Shown here piece by piece: positions 25,370 through 35,066 of a DNA stretch of 64,000 bases (position 1 is its first letter; each line of letters starts with the position of its first letter). The position numbers were made by a program, and so were the translations under genes. The notes under the pieces are model-generated. The model had not been told where the DNA came from and made no database searches. It saw only the letters and a list, made by a program, of their open reading frames with translations. Source of the DNA: Dyella mobilis (GTDB taxonomy: Bacteria > Pseudomonadota > Gammaproteobacteria > Xanthomonadales > Rhodanobacteraceae); assembly GCF_016904945.1 (NCBI RefSeq), contig NZ_JADIKF010000040.1, positions 1,178,001 to 1,242,000 on the forward strand, read 5' to 3'.

Positions 25370-26983
25370 TCAATGCAGCGACACCGTCAGCGTGGAAGGC
25401 ACCGCCGTCGAGGCGCTGAACGTCACATCCCTGTTCAACGGCGTCACACCCGCATAGCGCAGATCCGCCGTATCGATCACCAGCGCCAGCTGATCACCCG
25501 GATTGATCTGCCAGTCGGTCGCTTCAAGATTCATGGCGATGGTCTGCGGAACGCCAACCATGGCGTTGCCGATCGTATACGGCTTCCACGTCATCAGCTG
25601 GCCGATACCCGAGGCGTTGACGTCGTAGAGATATGCCACCAGCGTGAGCTGGTTGCTGGTCGGCGTTACGGTTACCTGCAATGACGGCATGCCCGTCAGA
25701 TTTTGTGCCTGCGTAGCCGGCTGACCCACCCACACACCCGCATTCCAGCGATTGACCAGCGGTAGGGCCACGGCAGGCGGCAGATTCAAAAAGCCGGTCA
25801 AAGCACCGCTGACAAAAGCCACGCCAGTCGTCGCCGCGGTCAGGTAACCGCCGGTGATGCCGTATTGCCAGCCGCTGGCAGTACCTGTCGCCAGACTGCC
25901 CGTGCATTGATACAGCAGGCCGCAAGAAACCGGCCGCGTGAGGTTGTACGTCACGGCGCCCTGCTGCACGGCACTCCAGTCCGCAAACGTGCTCCACGTA
26001 CCGGTCTGCGATTTCAGCTGAACCGATTGTTGACTATCGATGCCGTTGTTCACCCCCTTGAGGTAATGATCAAACCACTGGTTGACGGCGGTATAGATTT
26101 CATTGGGAAAACCGTAGGCGCCCAGCAGCTCCGCCGTGGTGTGATCACCATGCGAGAGCATCATCATCTTCGGCACGGTGAGCTGGTTCTAGAAATTGAC
26201 AACCTGGCTCGGCACGAACAGGCTGTCTTCGAAATCGTTGGCCACGAAGACGGCCGTACCGTTCGCGTTGATCTGCGCCACATCATTGATCGGCGAGCGC
26301 GCCGGCGTATTGGGATCGCCCAGCACCGCCTGCACGGAACCGGCATAGTTGCCGGCAAGCACATCCTGATTGACCTGCGCCATCAGTGCGCCCGGCTTGC
26401 CGAGATAGCTGGCCAGCGACAGCACGCCGATGCCCTGCAGGCTGGGCGTCTGGTTGGCATCGAGCGAGGCCAGCAAGTCCGCCCACGTGCTCATCGACGC
26501 TACCGCCTTGATGCGCGGATCGTGCTCCGCCGCGAGCAGGCTGGTACCCGCACCGTAAGAGATCCCGGATACGCCGATTTCATTCGGATTGGATGGCGTG
26601 TTGTTCAACGCCCAGGTGATCACCGTGCTGACGTCACCCACCGTAAGCGGCCCGGCAATGTCGATATAGCCGCATTGCGGATTCGCCGCGCAGCCCGTAC
26701 CGAAACCGCGCGAGCTGTAGCTGATTACCACGTAGCCGTCATTGGCAAGCACATTGGCCTCGCCCACGTATTCCGTATACGAGGAGGCCCAGCTCGACGG
26801 CATCACCACCAACGGAAACGGCCCGCCGCCTTGCCCGCTGGGCACTGCGACATACGCCTGGAGCTGATAACCATCGGGCGTGGAAATGGAAGTCAGCGTA
26901 CCGGGAAGACTCTGCGCCTGCGCCGGAGCCCCCAACACGAACATCGATGCCAACAAAACGAACGAGACCGCTGCATGTCGCAT
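25370..26983 (-). pseudogene. Secreted CocE/NonD-type alpha/beta hydrolase, interrupted by an in-frame amber codon
   Basis: A single frame of 538 codons encodes a Sec signal (MRHAAVSFVLLASMFVLGAP), an alpha/beta hydrolase domain with nucleophile GVSGISYGAG and His in LSHGDHTT, and a C-terminal jelly-roll domain like that of X-Pro dipeptidyl peptidase and cocaine esterase (ending TLTVSLH). A TAG at 26191-26189 splits it between VNF and NQLTVPKMM, before the catalytic His, so the N-terminal product alone should be inactive. Reading resumes in the same frame with no indel, implying a recent substitution, probably of a Tyr or Trp codon. Start chosen for the GGAGGG upstream of 26983. Confidence 0.85.
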
Positions 26984-27160
26984 ATCACCCTCCGAGACAG
27001 GACCAGACAAGCGTGACGTGACGCACATACGTACGCGTACGCATGGCGATGCGCAGATGTGCTCTCGCCGGGGTGATGTCGACGTGAATACGTGAGGGCC
27101 GAAACTCTGCATTGCCCGGAAAATCAGCCAAAAACAGGCCTTCTGGTGATCCATCGCGAA

Positions 27161-27198
27161 CGTGTTAATGCACAAATGCAACCGTGTTAATACATAAA
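27161..27198. promoter_or_regulatory. Direct repeat with 22-bp spacing upstream of the hydrolase gene
   Basis: CGTGTTAATGCACAAA at 27161-27176 and CGTGTTAATACATAAA at 27183-27198 match at 14 of 16 positions and lie two helical turns apart. They sit about 180 bases upstream of the hydrolase start and just outside the MFS terminator. They could be tandem operator sites for the hydrolase promoter. Confidence 0.4.
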
Positions 27199-27225
27199 AA
27201 AACGGGAGCGTTTTCGCCCCCGTTT
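27196..27225 (-). terminator. Intrinsic terminator of the sugar transporter gene
   Basis: Read leftward, a stem of AAACGGG / CCCGTTT with additional inner GCG/CGC pairing is followed by seven T. It lies 33 bases past the transporter stop codon. Confidence 0.85.
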
Positions 27226-27257
27226 CACACCTCGCTCACGTCACGGCGATGACATCG

Positions 27258-28694
27258 TCACGCACGCATGTCTTCCAGCTCGATACCGCGCGTTTCGCGC
27301 ACGGCCTTCATCACGAACAACAAGGAAAGGAAGGCAAACAGCGCATACAGTCCATAGGCAAAGCTGAGACCGACTTCCGCCAGCCAGGGAAAGGTACTGG
27401 TGATGGCGAAGTTGGCCACCCATTGCGCGGCTGCCGCCACTGCCAGTGCGATCGCGCGAATGCTGTTGGGGAACATCTCGCCCAGCAATACCCACACCAT
27501 CGGCCCCCAGCTCAGGCCGAAGCACACCACGTAGGCATTGGCCGCCACCAGTGCAACGATGTTCCAAGGCGCAGGAAGACTCAGCGCTGCACCGCTGCCG
27601 GCTGCCTGTGAGAAACACCAGGCCATCATGCCGAGCGTAACGGTCATGCCGGCCGAGCCGATCAGCAGCAACGGCTTGCGACCGATCCTGTCGACCAGGG
27701 CAATAGCGACCAGGGTCACCAGCACATTGAGGATCGAGGTGGCCACCGAAATGGTGAACGAATCGGCATCGCTGAAACCGACCGAATGCCACAGCGTCTT
27801 GGAGTAATAAAAGATGACGTTGATGCCGACAAACTGTTGAAACACCGACAGCAAAATGCCGACCCACACGATCGGTAACAATCCACCCTTGGGGCCGCGC
27901 AGATCGCGCAGGCTGGGACGGTATTCGGCGCGCAAGCTATGCGCGATATCGCTGATTTTCGCATCCAGCGAAGCATCGCTGTGCATGTCCAGCACTTTGG
28001 CCAGCACTATTTTCGCTTCCGGCAGGCGCCCGCGCGCCACCAGGTAACGCGGCGACTCCGGCACACCCAGCACCAGCACGCCGTAGATCAGCGCAGGCAC
28101 CGATGCGACCAGGAACATCCAGCGCCACGCCTCCAACCCCAGCCACAACACGCGGGATTCGCCCCCGGCCGTGCTCGCCAGCCATGCATCGCTGAGCAGC
28201 GCCACGAAAATGCCCAGCACGATCGCCAGCTGCTGCATCGAACCCAACCGCCCGCGCACGTTGGCCGGCGATACTTCCGCGATATACGCCGGCGCGATCA
28301 CCGAAGCCATGCCCACACCGATGCCGCCCACTACGCGCCAGATCGCCAGCTGCCACACGTTGTGCGCCAACCCGGCACCCAGCGCACTGAGCAAGAGGAA
28401 CAACGCCGCTACCTGCATGGTGCGCACGCGGCCCATGCGGTCGGCCAGCGGGCCGGCATACCAGGCACCCAGCGCCGAACCCAGCAATGCACAGGACACG
28501 GCAAAGCCGATCTGCGCCACGCCCAGGCCAAAACCCGCGCGTACCGCGTCGACGGCGCCGTTGATCACCGCGGTATCGAAGCCGAACAGGAAACCGCCGA
28601 TGGCCGCTGCGGCCGCGATCAGCACGACCCGCGCCGTGGTTCGCGACGCTTCCCCAAGCGCCGCATCGGCGGATGTGTCTTTATTGAGATTCAT
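27258..28694 (-). CDS. Sugar porter family MFS transporter
   Basis: 478 residues, twelve hydrophobic segments, homologous to XylE/GalP proton-sugar symporters. Sugar-porter signatures: GPLADRMGRVRTM after TM2, PESPRYLVARGR after TM6, FQQFVGINVIFYYS in TM7 and VDRIGRKPLLLIG after TM8, with a final VRETRGIELEDM matching the family PETKG-like tail. Substrate sugar cannot be told. The ATG at 28694 is chosen over 28703 because GGGGAG lies at a proper distance from it. No sugar-catabolic gene is adjacent apart from the broken hydrolase. Confidence 0.92.
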   Translation of the reverse strand: MNLNKDTSADAALGEASRTTARVVLIAAAAAIGGFLFGFDTAVINGAVDAVRAGFGLGVAQIGFAVSCALLGSALGAWYAGPLADRMGRVRTMQVAALFLLLSALGAGLAHNVWQLAIWRVVGGIGVGMASVIAPAYIAEVSPANVRGRLGSMQQLAIVLGIFVALLSDAWLASTAGGESRVLWLGLEAWRWMFLVASVPALIYGVLVLGVPESPRYLVARGRLPEAKIVLAKVLDMHSDASLDAKISDIAHSLRAEYRPSLRDLRGPKGGLLPIVWVGILLSVFQQFVGINVIFYYSKTLWHSVGFSDADSFTISVATSILNVLVTLVAIALVDRIGRKPLLLIGSAGMTVTLGMMAWCFSQAAGSGAALSLPAPWNIVALVAANAYVVCFGLSWGPMVWVLLGEMFPNSIRAIALAVAAAAQWVANFAITSTFPWLAEVGLSFAYGLYALFAFLSLLFVMKAVRETRGIELEDMRA

Positions 28695-28862
28695 GGCAAT
28701 CATGCTCCCCGCATGATGGTTTCAGAAGTGGATCGATTCTGCTCAGGAGTGCGCGGGTTGTCCGGTTGAATACGTATGCATGGAGGAGGCGAGAGTGAGT
28801 GGAGATGAGTGAGAAGTGAGAGAAAGCCCGATTCTTGGCCGCTCACGCCCTTCTCTCCCGTC

Positions 28863-30800
28863 TCACTCTTCAGCACTTCCGGCTGCCTGCTCAAAGAACC
28901 CCCGCACCTGCTTCAACTCGCGCGTGCGCGGCATCGGCGGCAGGCTGGCGAGAAACAGCTTGCCATAGCCCTTGGTGGTCAGGCGCGGATCGCACAGCAC
29001 CAGCACGCCGCGGTCGTGCACGTCGCGGATCAGGCGCCCGGCACCCTGCTTCAGCGCAATCACCGCCGTCGGCACCTGCCAACCCATGAACGGGTTGATG
29101 CCCGCCTGCTCCAGCGCCTCCAGCCGTGCTTGCAGCACCGGATCGTCCGGCGCGGCGAACGGCAGCTTGTCGATCACCACTACCGACAGCGCTTCGCCGG
29201 CCACATCCACACCTTCCCAGAAACTCGCAGCGCCCAGCAGCACGCCATGGCCGCTGGCGCGAAATTCTTCCAGCAACTGATGACGCGGCGCGGTGCCCTG
29301 CACGAACAACGGCCAAGGCACACGATCGGCCAGCAACTCAGCCGCGCGGCGCAACGCGCGATGCGAGGTGAACAACAGGAAGGCGCGGCCGTTGGAGGCT
29401 TCCAGCACCGGCATCACGGCATCGATCACGCGTTCGGTGTAATCGCGTGCAGCAGGGTCAGGCAATCCTTCAGGCAGGTAGCACAACGCCTGCTTCGCGT
29501 AATCGAACGGACTTTCCAGACTCATCGTCTGCGGATCGTCCAGGCCGAGCTGACGCGCGAAATGCTCGAAGTGGCCCGCTACCGACAAGGTGGCCGAGGT
29601 GTGGATCCACGCCGCACGTGTGCGCTCGCGCATGGTGCGCAAGGGCGCCGCCAGATCCAGCGGCGTGGCGTGCAAGGCGAACCCGCGCGGAAACAATTCG
29701 TACCAGCGCACGTCCTGTTCGGAATGTTCCTCGATGATGCGATCCAGACGCTCGGTCAGGCTGCCGGCGCGCTCGTGCACATTCATGAAACCGCGCGAAC
29801 GCTCCGCCTGTGAAGCGAGCACATCGGTGAGCGCCGCGAGCAGTTCGCTCACGTCGCGCAGCAGATCCGGCACACCTTCGCGCTTGAGCAACTCGTGGAA
29901 AGGTCCGCGTGCGGGCAAGGGCTCCAAGGCCAGGCGCAATTTCCGCACCGCTTCCTGCAATGCCTCGATCGGCTCCAGCAGCAAACCGATCGCGCCGGTA
30001 ATGCCGTTGCATTCGCCCAGGGCATCCTGCGCCAGCTCCGTCAGTTGCCGCGCGCTGAGGCTCTGCGAAAAAAACTGACCCGCGAGTTCGGGAATCTGGT
30101 GCGCCTCGTCCAGGATGAAGGCCTGCGCGCCAGGCAGGATTTCACCGAATCCTTCCTGTTTCAAAGCAAGATCGGCAAACAGCAAATGGTGATTGACCAC
30201 CACCAGATCCGCTTCTTGCGCTTCGCGGCGCGCGGTGACCACGTGGCAGTCGTCGTAAAACGGACATTCCACGCCAAGGCAATTTTCCGGCGTGGAGGTA
30301 ACGCGCGGCCACAGCGGCGAATCCTCCGGCACTTCCGCCAGTTCCATACGATCGCCACGGCGCGTGCGCGCCGACCATGCACGAATCGCGGCAAGCTGCG
30401 TCGCTTGCGTGCGATCGAAACTGGCGCCCTCGCGCACCGTCTGATCCAGCCGGTACAGGCATAGATAATTGGCGCGCCCCTTCAACAGTGCCGCCTTCAG
30501 TCGCGCGCCCAGCACTGAGCGCACTTTCGGCAGATCGCGAAAGAACAGCTGATCCTGCAAGGCCTTGGTGCCGGTGGAAACGATCACCCGCTGGCCGGAA
30601 AGCATCGCCGGCACCAGATAAGCGTAGGTCTTGCCGGTACCGGTGCCGGCCTCAGCAATCAGCGTTTCACATTCGGCAATCGCATGCTCCACCGCCTTCG
30701 CCATCGCCTGCTGGGCAGGCCGCGGCGCAAAATTCGGTAGTTCGCGGGCAAACGGGCCGTCGGCGCCGAGCAGCGCGCCGATGTCATCGGATTCGGTCAT
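28863..30800 (-). CDS. yoaA: DinG-family ATP-dependent DNA helicase YoaA
   Basis: 645 residues, superfamily 2 XPD-like helicase with an iron-sulfur cluster, involved in repair of replication damage. Walker A AEAGTGTGKTYAYLVPA (about residues 48-64); four cluster Cys in YLCLYRL and ENCLGVECPFYDDC; DEAH box in FILDEAHQIPE; motif VI near QGAGRLIRDVHDRGV. Length and Cys spacing fit YoaA rather than the longer DinG. It is followed leftward by the MFS gene after about 170 bases without evidence of coupling. Confidence 0.93.
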   Translation of the reverse strand: MTESDDIGALLGADGPFARELPNFAPRPAQQAMAKAVEHAIAECETLIAEAGTGTGKTYAYLVPAMLSGQRVIVSTGTKALQDQLFFRDLPKVRSVLGARLKAALLKGRANYLCLYRLDQTVREGASFDRTQATQLAAIRAWSARTRRGDRMELAEVPEDSPLWPRVTSTPENCLGVECPFYDDCHVVTARREAQEADLVVVNHHLLFADLALKQEGFGEILPGAQAFILDEAHQIPELAGQFFSQSLSARQLTELAQDALGECNGITGAIGLLLEPIEALQEAVRKLRLALEPLPARGPFHELLKREGVPDLLRDVSELLAALTDVLASQAERSRGFMNVHERAGSLTERLDRIIEEHSEQDVRWYELFPRGFALHATPLDLAAPLRTMRERTRAAWIHTSATLSVAGHFEHFARQLGLDDPQTMSLESPFDYAKQALCYLPEGLPDPAARDYTERVIDAVMPVLEASNGRAFLLFTSHRALRRAAELLADRVPWPLFVQGTAPRHQLLEEFRASGHGVLLGAASFWEGVDVAGEALSVVVIDKLPFAAPDDPVLQARLEALEQAGINPFMGWQVPTAVIALKQGAGRLIRDVHDRGVLVLCDPRLTTKGYGKLFLASLPPMPRTRELKQVRGFFEQAAGSAEE

Positions 30801-30914
30801 GCCGCAGAGTATCGCCTACCGCGATGCGCAGGGGAACGCGCTTGGTCGAGCCCATCCTGCCTGCAAAACAAACTCGCCGGCAGCCCGTGCTCTTTCGCAC
30901 GTACTAGTGCCTGA

Positions 30915-32048
30915 TTACGAGTTGGACGCAACGCCCTCGGAAGCTTCCACTACGCGGCCAATCCCTTCTGCCTCGATCGCCTTCATTGCTTCCCGCAGAG
31001 TCGACGCATCGCATGCCCGGTCCACCCCGATCCGAAACAGCAACTCGCCTTCGGCGCTGCGCGAAGAATGGATGGAGTCCAGGTTGATGCCGCGCTGCTC
31101 GAATACCGAGAGCAAGGCGCGCAACGATCCTGGCTTGTCCATCGGCAGGAACACGCTGATAAATCGCGGTTCGTGCAGGTCCGCAAGCAGATAGCCCAGA
31201 CGCTCGAACGCATAACTGCCTTCTGCCGCGGCCCGTTCACCGACGTAGCTGCGGCTGCGGTCCAGCAATTGCTCGCGCATCCGGTCGCGGGCGGCGTCAT
31301 CGCCGTTGCGCACCAGATCGCAGAGCGTATTCAAATGCCCGGACAATCGCTCCAGCATCGGCGCGACGTAGGGATTCTCGAACTGGATGTCCTGATAGAT
31401 CGCCGGATTGCCGGCGAGGATGCGCCGCGTAACGGCCATGTCCAGCTCATAACCCACCGAACTGAAAGGGCGTATGCCGTCCAGGCCGCCGACCGCCGGA
31501 GCCAGCTCGCGCAATACCGCGCCCTGCGCTACGTGCGACGCATGCACCATGCCTTGCACAATCGCCATCACGCGGTCGTGCTGCTCGGCCTCGGCGCGCA
31601 CGCAGTCGGCTTCGCTGGCGACGAGGAAACGTTCCAGCCACGGACGCCAGCGATCCAGGCGCGCTTCGCACACCACCATCGCGCGACCGCGCAAGGTGGC
31701 GGATTTCGGCGCCGCGCTCATCGGATGCAGGCCGACGACTTCCGCTAGCGAAGTCAGCATGGCGGCCACCGGGGCCACCTTGGTGGAAGTGATGTCCAGC
31801 CACAACTGATCGCGTTCGATGCCCGCCGCCTGCTCCACGTAATGACGGATCACGGCGGGCGTGTGGCGAATCGGCGCACAAAACACCAGCACGTCGACGG
31901 TTTCGATCAGCTCCCGCTCGGATAAACCGGTATCGCCGACCGGATCGCGGCCATGCACGCGCAGCCCCATGCGCTGCTCAAAAAAAGTGCGCAGCCAGCG
32001 CCCGTAAGAGCCCTGGCTTCCGACCAGACCGATCCGTGGCTGTTGCAC
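30915..32048 (-). CDS. tyrA: Prephenate dehydrogenase with C-terminal ACT domain
   Basis: Oxidative decarboxylation of prephenate to 4-hydroxyphenylpyruvate in tyrosine synthesis. 377 residues. Residues about 1-270 are the dehydrogenase: IGLVGSQGSYGRWL nucleotide-binding loop, VFCAPIRHTP, DITSTKVAPV and the catalytic His in VGLHPMSAAPK. Residues about 285-360 form an ACT domain (FISVFLPMDKPGSLRALLSV), probably for tyrosine feedback. The GTG at 32048, five bases past the lipoprotein stop, is preferred to a TTG at 32084 that would overlap that gene. Neither has a strong ribosome binding site, suggesting coupling. Confidence 0.92.
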   Translation of the reverse strand: MQQPRIGLVGSQGSYGRWLRTFFEQRMGLRVHGRDPVGDTGLSERELIETVDVLVFCAPIRHTPAVIRHYVEQAAGIERDQLWLDITSTKVAPVAAMLTSLAEVVGLHPMSAAPKSATLRGRAMVVCEARLDRWRPWLERFLVASEADCVRAEAEQHDRVMAIVQGMVHASHVAQGAVLRELAPAVGGLDGIRPFSSVGYELDMAVTRRILAGNPAIYQDIQFENPYVAPMLERLSGHLNTLCDLVRNGDDAARDRMREQLLDRSRSYVGERAAAEGSYAFERLGYLLADLHEPRFISVFLPMDKPGSLRALLSVFEQRGINLDSIHSSRSAEGELLFRIGVDRACDASTLREAMKAIEAEGIGRVVEASEGVASNS

Positions 32049-32053
32049 GGGAT

Positions 32054-32593
32054 TTAGAAACGCTGGATGCCGGCTTCGCGGCAATCGCTGACGCTCTTGC
32101 TGGCGGCAGCGGCGCCGGCGGCATCATTGGCGTGCTGGCGGATCTCCACGACGGTCTGCCAGTTACGTGCGCACAGCGGACCTTGCTTGGAGCCGAGCGA
32201 CCAGGATTGCTGCGCCAGCTTTTCGGCCAGGTCATAGTTGCCCATGTAGATGGCCAGTTCGGCCCGGTCCTGCAGTACGTCCGGCGAATTGGAGCTGCGC
32301 TTCAGCGCCATGTCCAGCTTGGTCTGCGCCGCATCGAATTGGCCGCTGCGCTCGTCGTCGCGCGCGCCCTGCTGCAGGGCAACCACGCCGGGATCGACCA
32401 GCGGATGCACGTTGATCACCGATTTGTCGCGATCGCCGGCAGCGTGGATCTCGGCCACCATCGTGGCGTTGGATTTTCCCGGCGGCTGCTTGGGTGCTTC
32501 TGGCACCGGCTGGCCGCAGGCGGCAAGCAGGACACCCGCCAGGGCGGCGGGCACGAGCGGAAAGGCGCGAAACGAGCGGAACGGCATGATCAT
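32054..32593 (-). CDS. Lipoprotein with TPR-like repeat
   Basis: 179 residues. Signal peptide with lipobox GVLLAAC, modified Cys at about residue 26, then a Pro-rich spacer (GQPVPEAPKQPPGK). The mature domain has helix pairs typical of a tetratricopeptide repeat (LDMALKRSSNSPDVLQDRAE, then IYMGNYDLAEKLAQQSWSLG). It starts ten bases after mrcB and ends five bases before tyrA, so it is in the PBP1B transcript and could be a PBP1B partner in the way LpoB is; that is only a guess from context. Start could also be the ATG at 32587 or the TTG at 32602. Confidence 0.8.
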   Translation of the reverse strand: MIMPFRSFRAFPLVPAALAGVLLAACGQPVPEAPKQPPGKSNATMVAEIHAAGDRDKSVINVHPLVDPGVVALQQGARDDERSGQFDAAQTKLDMALKRSSNSPDVLQDRAELAIYMGNYDLAEKLAQQSWSLGSKQGPLCARNWQTVVEIRQHANDAAGAAAASKSVSDCREAGIQRF

Positions 32594-32602
32594 TCTCAGC
32601 AA

Positions 32603-34936
32603 TTAATGGGCGGTGGCTGGATTGGCGTCGGCCGGCGCCGGGGTACTGGAGCCGGAGCCGAACAGATTACCCACCTTTTGCCAGAAACACCCCTCCGAAT
32701 CGCTGGACAGCGAACCGGCGATCACCGGCACCTGCTTGGCGCCCTCGCACTGCGGGTCGCTGCGCTTGCCGTCAGCCGGGTTGATCCAGGCCATTTCCAG
32801 GCCCTCGCCCGGGGCCGCCGACAACGGCTGGGCCGGCAGCTTGCGGAACAGCTCCTGCCATTCGCGCAGCGCGCCGGTGGCGCCGAACAGGTGGCTGGGC
32901 TTGTTGTCGTCGCGGCCCATCCAGAACACGCCCAGGCGGTCCGCGGTGAAGCCGGCGAACCAGCTGTCGCGCAGATCGTTGCTGGTGCCGGTTTTGCCGG
33001 CTACGTGCAGCCAGGACAGGCTGGGGATCTCCGCCAGCGTATGCGCCGTGCCGTAGATCGCCACCTGCTGCATGGCCCAGGTCACCAGTCGCACAGCCGG
33101 CTGATATTCGCCCTGCCCGCTCTGCACTTCATAGCGCTTGATGGTGTGGCCATTGCCGTCGACCACGCCGCTGACCGCCAGCAAGGGCAAGGCATGGCCA
33201 TCGGAAGCGAGGTATTGATAGAGCTGCGCCACCTGGATCGGCGCCAGGTCGATCGCGCCGATCAGCAGCGAAGGGCCCGGCTGGATCTTGGTCAGGCCGA
33301 ACGAATCCAGGAAGGCCTTGATGCGCGGCACGCCCACTTCCAGGCCCATGTGGATGGTGGCCAGGTTCCACGAATGCGCCAGCGCATCCACCATCGGCAC
33401 CATGCCATGGCTCTGGTTGTCGTCGTTGTGCGGCGTCCACGGCGTGCCGTCGGGCTGGCGCATGCTGATCGGCGAATCGTCCAGCTCGGTCGCCAGGTTC
33501 CAGCGACCGGGTTGGGTCAGCGCCACCAGGTACACGAACGGCTTGATGGTGGAGCCGATCGGCCGTTGCGCGTCCAGCGCGCGGTTGAAACCTTGGTCGC
33601 CGGGCACCTTGCTGCCGACCACGGCAAGCACGCTGCCGGTCTTCGCATCGGTGATCACTGCCGCGGACTGCGTATCCTCGCCGCGCTTGCCCAGGCTCTT
33701 GATGGTGGTGTCGATCGCCTGCTCGGTAAACAGCTGAGTAGCAGGATCGAGCGTAGTGAAGATCGACAGATTGCCCTGCTGCAGCGTTTCTTCGTCGAAA
33801 TCGTTGGTGATCTGCGCGCGCACCAGCTGCATGAAGGCCGGGAAGCGGTCATGCGGCAACTGCCCGTTTTCGATCACACCCAGCGGCGTGGCCTGCGCAG
33901 CCTTCGCCTGTTCCGGTGTAATCAGGCCAGTGCTGGCAAATTGATCCAGCACCAGGTTGCGGCGCGCCAGCGCGCGATCGGGATAGCGGCGCGGGTCCAA
34001 CTGGCTGGGGCCCTTTACCAGGCCGACCAGCAAGGCGATTTCCTGCGGTCGCAGAAATTCCAGGCGACGCCCGAAATAGAACTCTGATGCCGCAGCGAAT
34101 CCGCGCACGGCCTGACTGCCTTGCTGACCGAGGAATACCTCGTTGATATACGCATCGAGAATGCGCGCTTTGTCGTAGTGCATTTCCAGCAGGATCGACA
34201 TCAGCGCTTCGTTCAACTTGCGCCCCATCGTCTGGTCACGACTCAGGAACAGGTTGCGCACCAGCTGCTGGGTAATGGTCGACGCACCCTGCACCGTGTG
34301 GCCGGCGCGCAGGTCGGCAAACGCCGCGCGCAAGATGGCGGTGAAATCGATACCGATGTGGTGCTTGAAGTCACGATCCTCGACCGCTTGCAAGCCGCCG
34401 ATCAGCAGCGGCGGCACGTCGCTCAGCTGCACGATGCTGCGGTCTTCCTGCTCGGCGCCGTATACGGTGGCGATGCGCGCCGGGTCCAGGTGCGTGGACT
34501 GGATCTCTTTATTGGAAAGCAGGTCAGTGACCGACTCCACCAAGCCCTGTCCCAACACCACGCGGATGTGCTTGGGCAATTCGCCGCCATCCGGGCCGGC
34601 GTAGCCGCGCGAGGAAATGTAGTAAGTGCTGCCCCGTTTGGCCCAGGAACCAGGCACGTCGCCGTGGCCGTCGGAGACATAGCCGGAGAAGGTCAACTCC
34701 ACCTCCAGCGTGGCCGGGTTCATCGGCACGCCGGCGGCAAGGCGCAGCGGCTGCGAATAAACGCGCGTGGGCACGGCAAAGACCAGGTCGTTGAACCGGT
34801 TTTGCACGCGCTTGTTCAGGATCAGCGAGTACGGCAGCACGAAACCGAAAAGCAGGCCCGTGCAGACCCAAAAAGGAATGCGCAGCCAGGGCCAGCATGC
34901 GCTTGCGATGGATCGAAGTCGGCTCAGGAAGTCCAA
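32603..34936 (-). CDS. mrcB: Penicillin-binding protein 1B
   Basis: Bifunctional peptidoglycan synthase, 777 residues, anchored by one N-terminal membrane segment (about residues 20-40). Next a UB2H-like domain (LTFSGYVSDGHGDVPGSWAK), then the GT51 glycosyltransferase (AVEDRDFKHHIGID, TITQQLVRNLFLS) and the transpeptidase with SxxK in GSTIKPFVYL, SxN in AHSWNLATIH and KTG in VAGKTGTSNDLRDSW. A Ser/Pro/Ala-rich tail ends the protein. Start is TTG at 34936, since no ATG or GTG precedes the membrane segment in a sensible place. First gene of an mrcB-lipoprotein-tyrA run. Confidence 0.95.
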   Translation of the reverse strand: MDFLSRLRSIASACWPWLRIPFWVCTGLLFGFVLPYSLILNKRVQNRFNDLVFAVPTRVYSQPLRLAAGVPMNPATLEVELTFSGYVSDGHGDVPGSWAKRGSTYYISSRGYAGPDGGELPKHIRVVLGQGLVESVTDLLSNKEIQSTHLDPARIATVYGAEQEDRSIVQLSDVPPLLIGGLQAVEDRDFKHHIGIDFTAILRAAFADLRAGHTVQGASTITQQLVRNLFLSRDQTMGRKLNEALMSILLEMHYDKARILDAYINEVFLGQQGSQAVRGFAAASEFYFGRRLEFLRPQEIALLVGLVKGPSQLDPRRYPDRALARRNLVLDQFASTGLITPEQAKAAQATPLGVIENGQLPHDRFPAFMQLVRAQITNDFDEETLQQGNLSIFTTLDPATQLFTEQAIDTTIKSLGKRGEDTQSAAVITDAKTGSVLAVVGSKVPGDQGFNRALDAQRPIGSTIKPFVYLVALTQPGRWNLATELDDSPISMRQPDGTPWTPHNDDNQSHGMVPMVDALAHSWNLATIHMGLEVGVPRIKAFLDSFGLTKIQPGPSLLIGAIDLAPIQVAQLYQYLASDGHALPLLAVSGVVDGNGHTIKRYEVQSGQGEYQPAVRLVTWAMQQVAIYGTAHTLAEIPSLSWLHVAGKTGTSNDLRDSWFAGFTADRLGVFWMGRDDNKPSHLFGATGALREWQELFRKLPAQPLSAAPGEGLEMAWINPADGKRSDPQCEGAKQVPVIAGSLSSDSEGCFWQKVGNLFGSGSSTPAPADANPATAH

Positions 34937-35066
34937 CGTGGGGGTGTCCGGTGACAGAGTTCAGCGATCATAGGGCGCGGCACCCGGCGGCCGGATGAAC
35001 GCAGCCCCTGCAGAAATGGCATAACACGGGCATCCAGGGGGATTACCTATGACGCCATCGCGTCGA

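Noticed and set aside
25370..26176. A separate gene starting at the GTG at 26176
   Set aside because: It is the in-frame continuation of the hydrolase after the amber codon and lacks a ribosome binding site.
27020..27060. GTACGCGTAC palindrome upstream of the hydrolase
   Set aside because: A short self-complementary run of alternating bases without a second copy; no basis for calling an operator.
28770..28862. GAGTGAG...CTCACTC imperfect inverted repeat between the MFS gene and yoaA
   Set aside because: Arms are low-complexity GA/TC runs with mismatches and a long loop; not distinguishable from chance.
34500..34936. Later start for PBP1B
   Set aside because: A later start would remove the membrane anchor; TTG at 34936 gives the complete family architecture.
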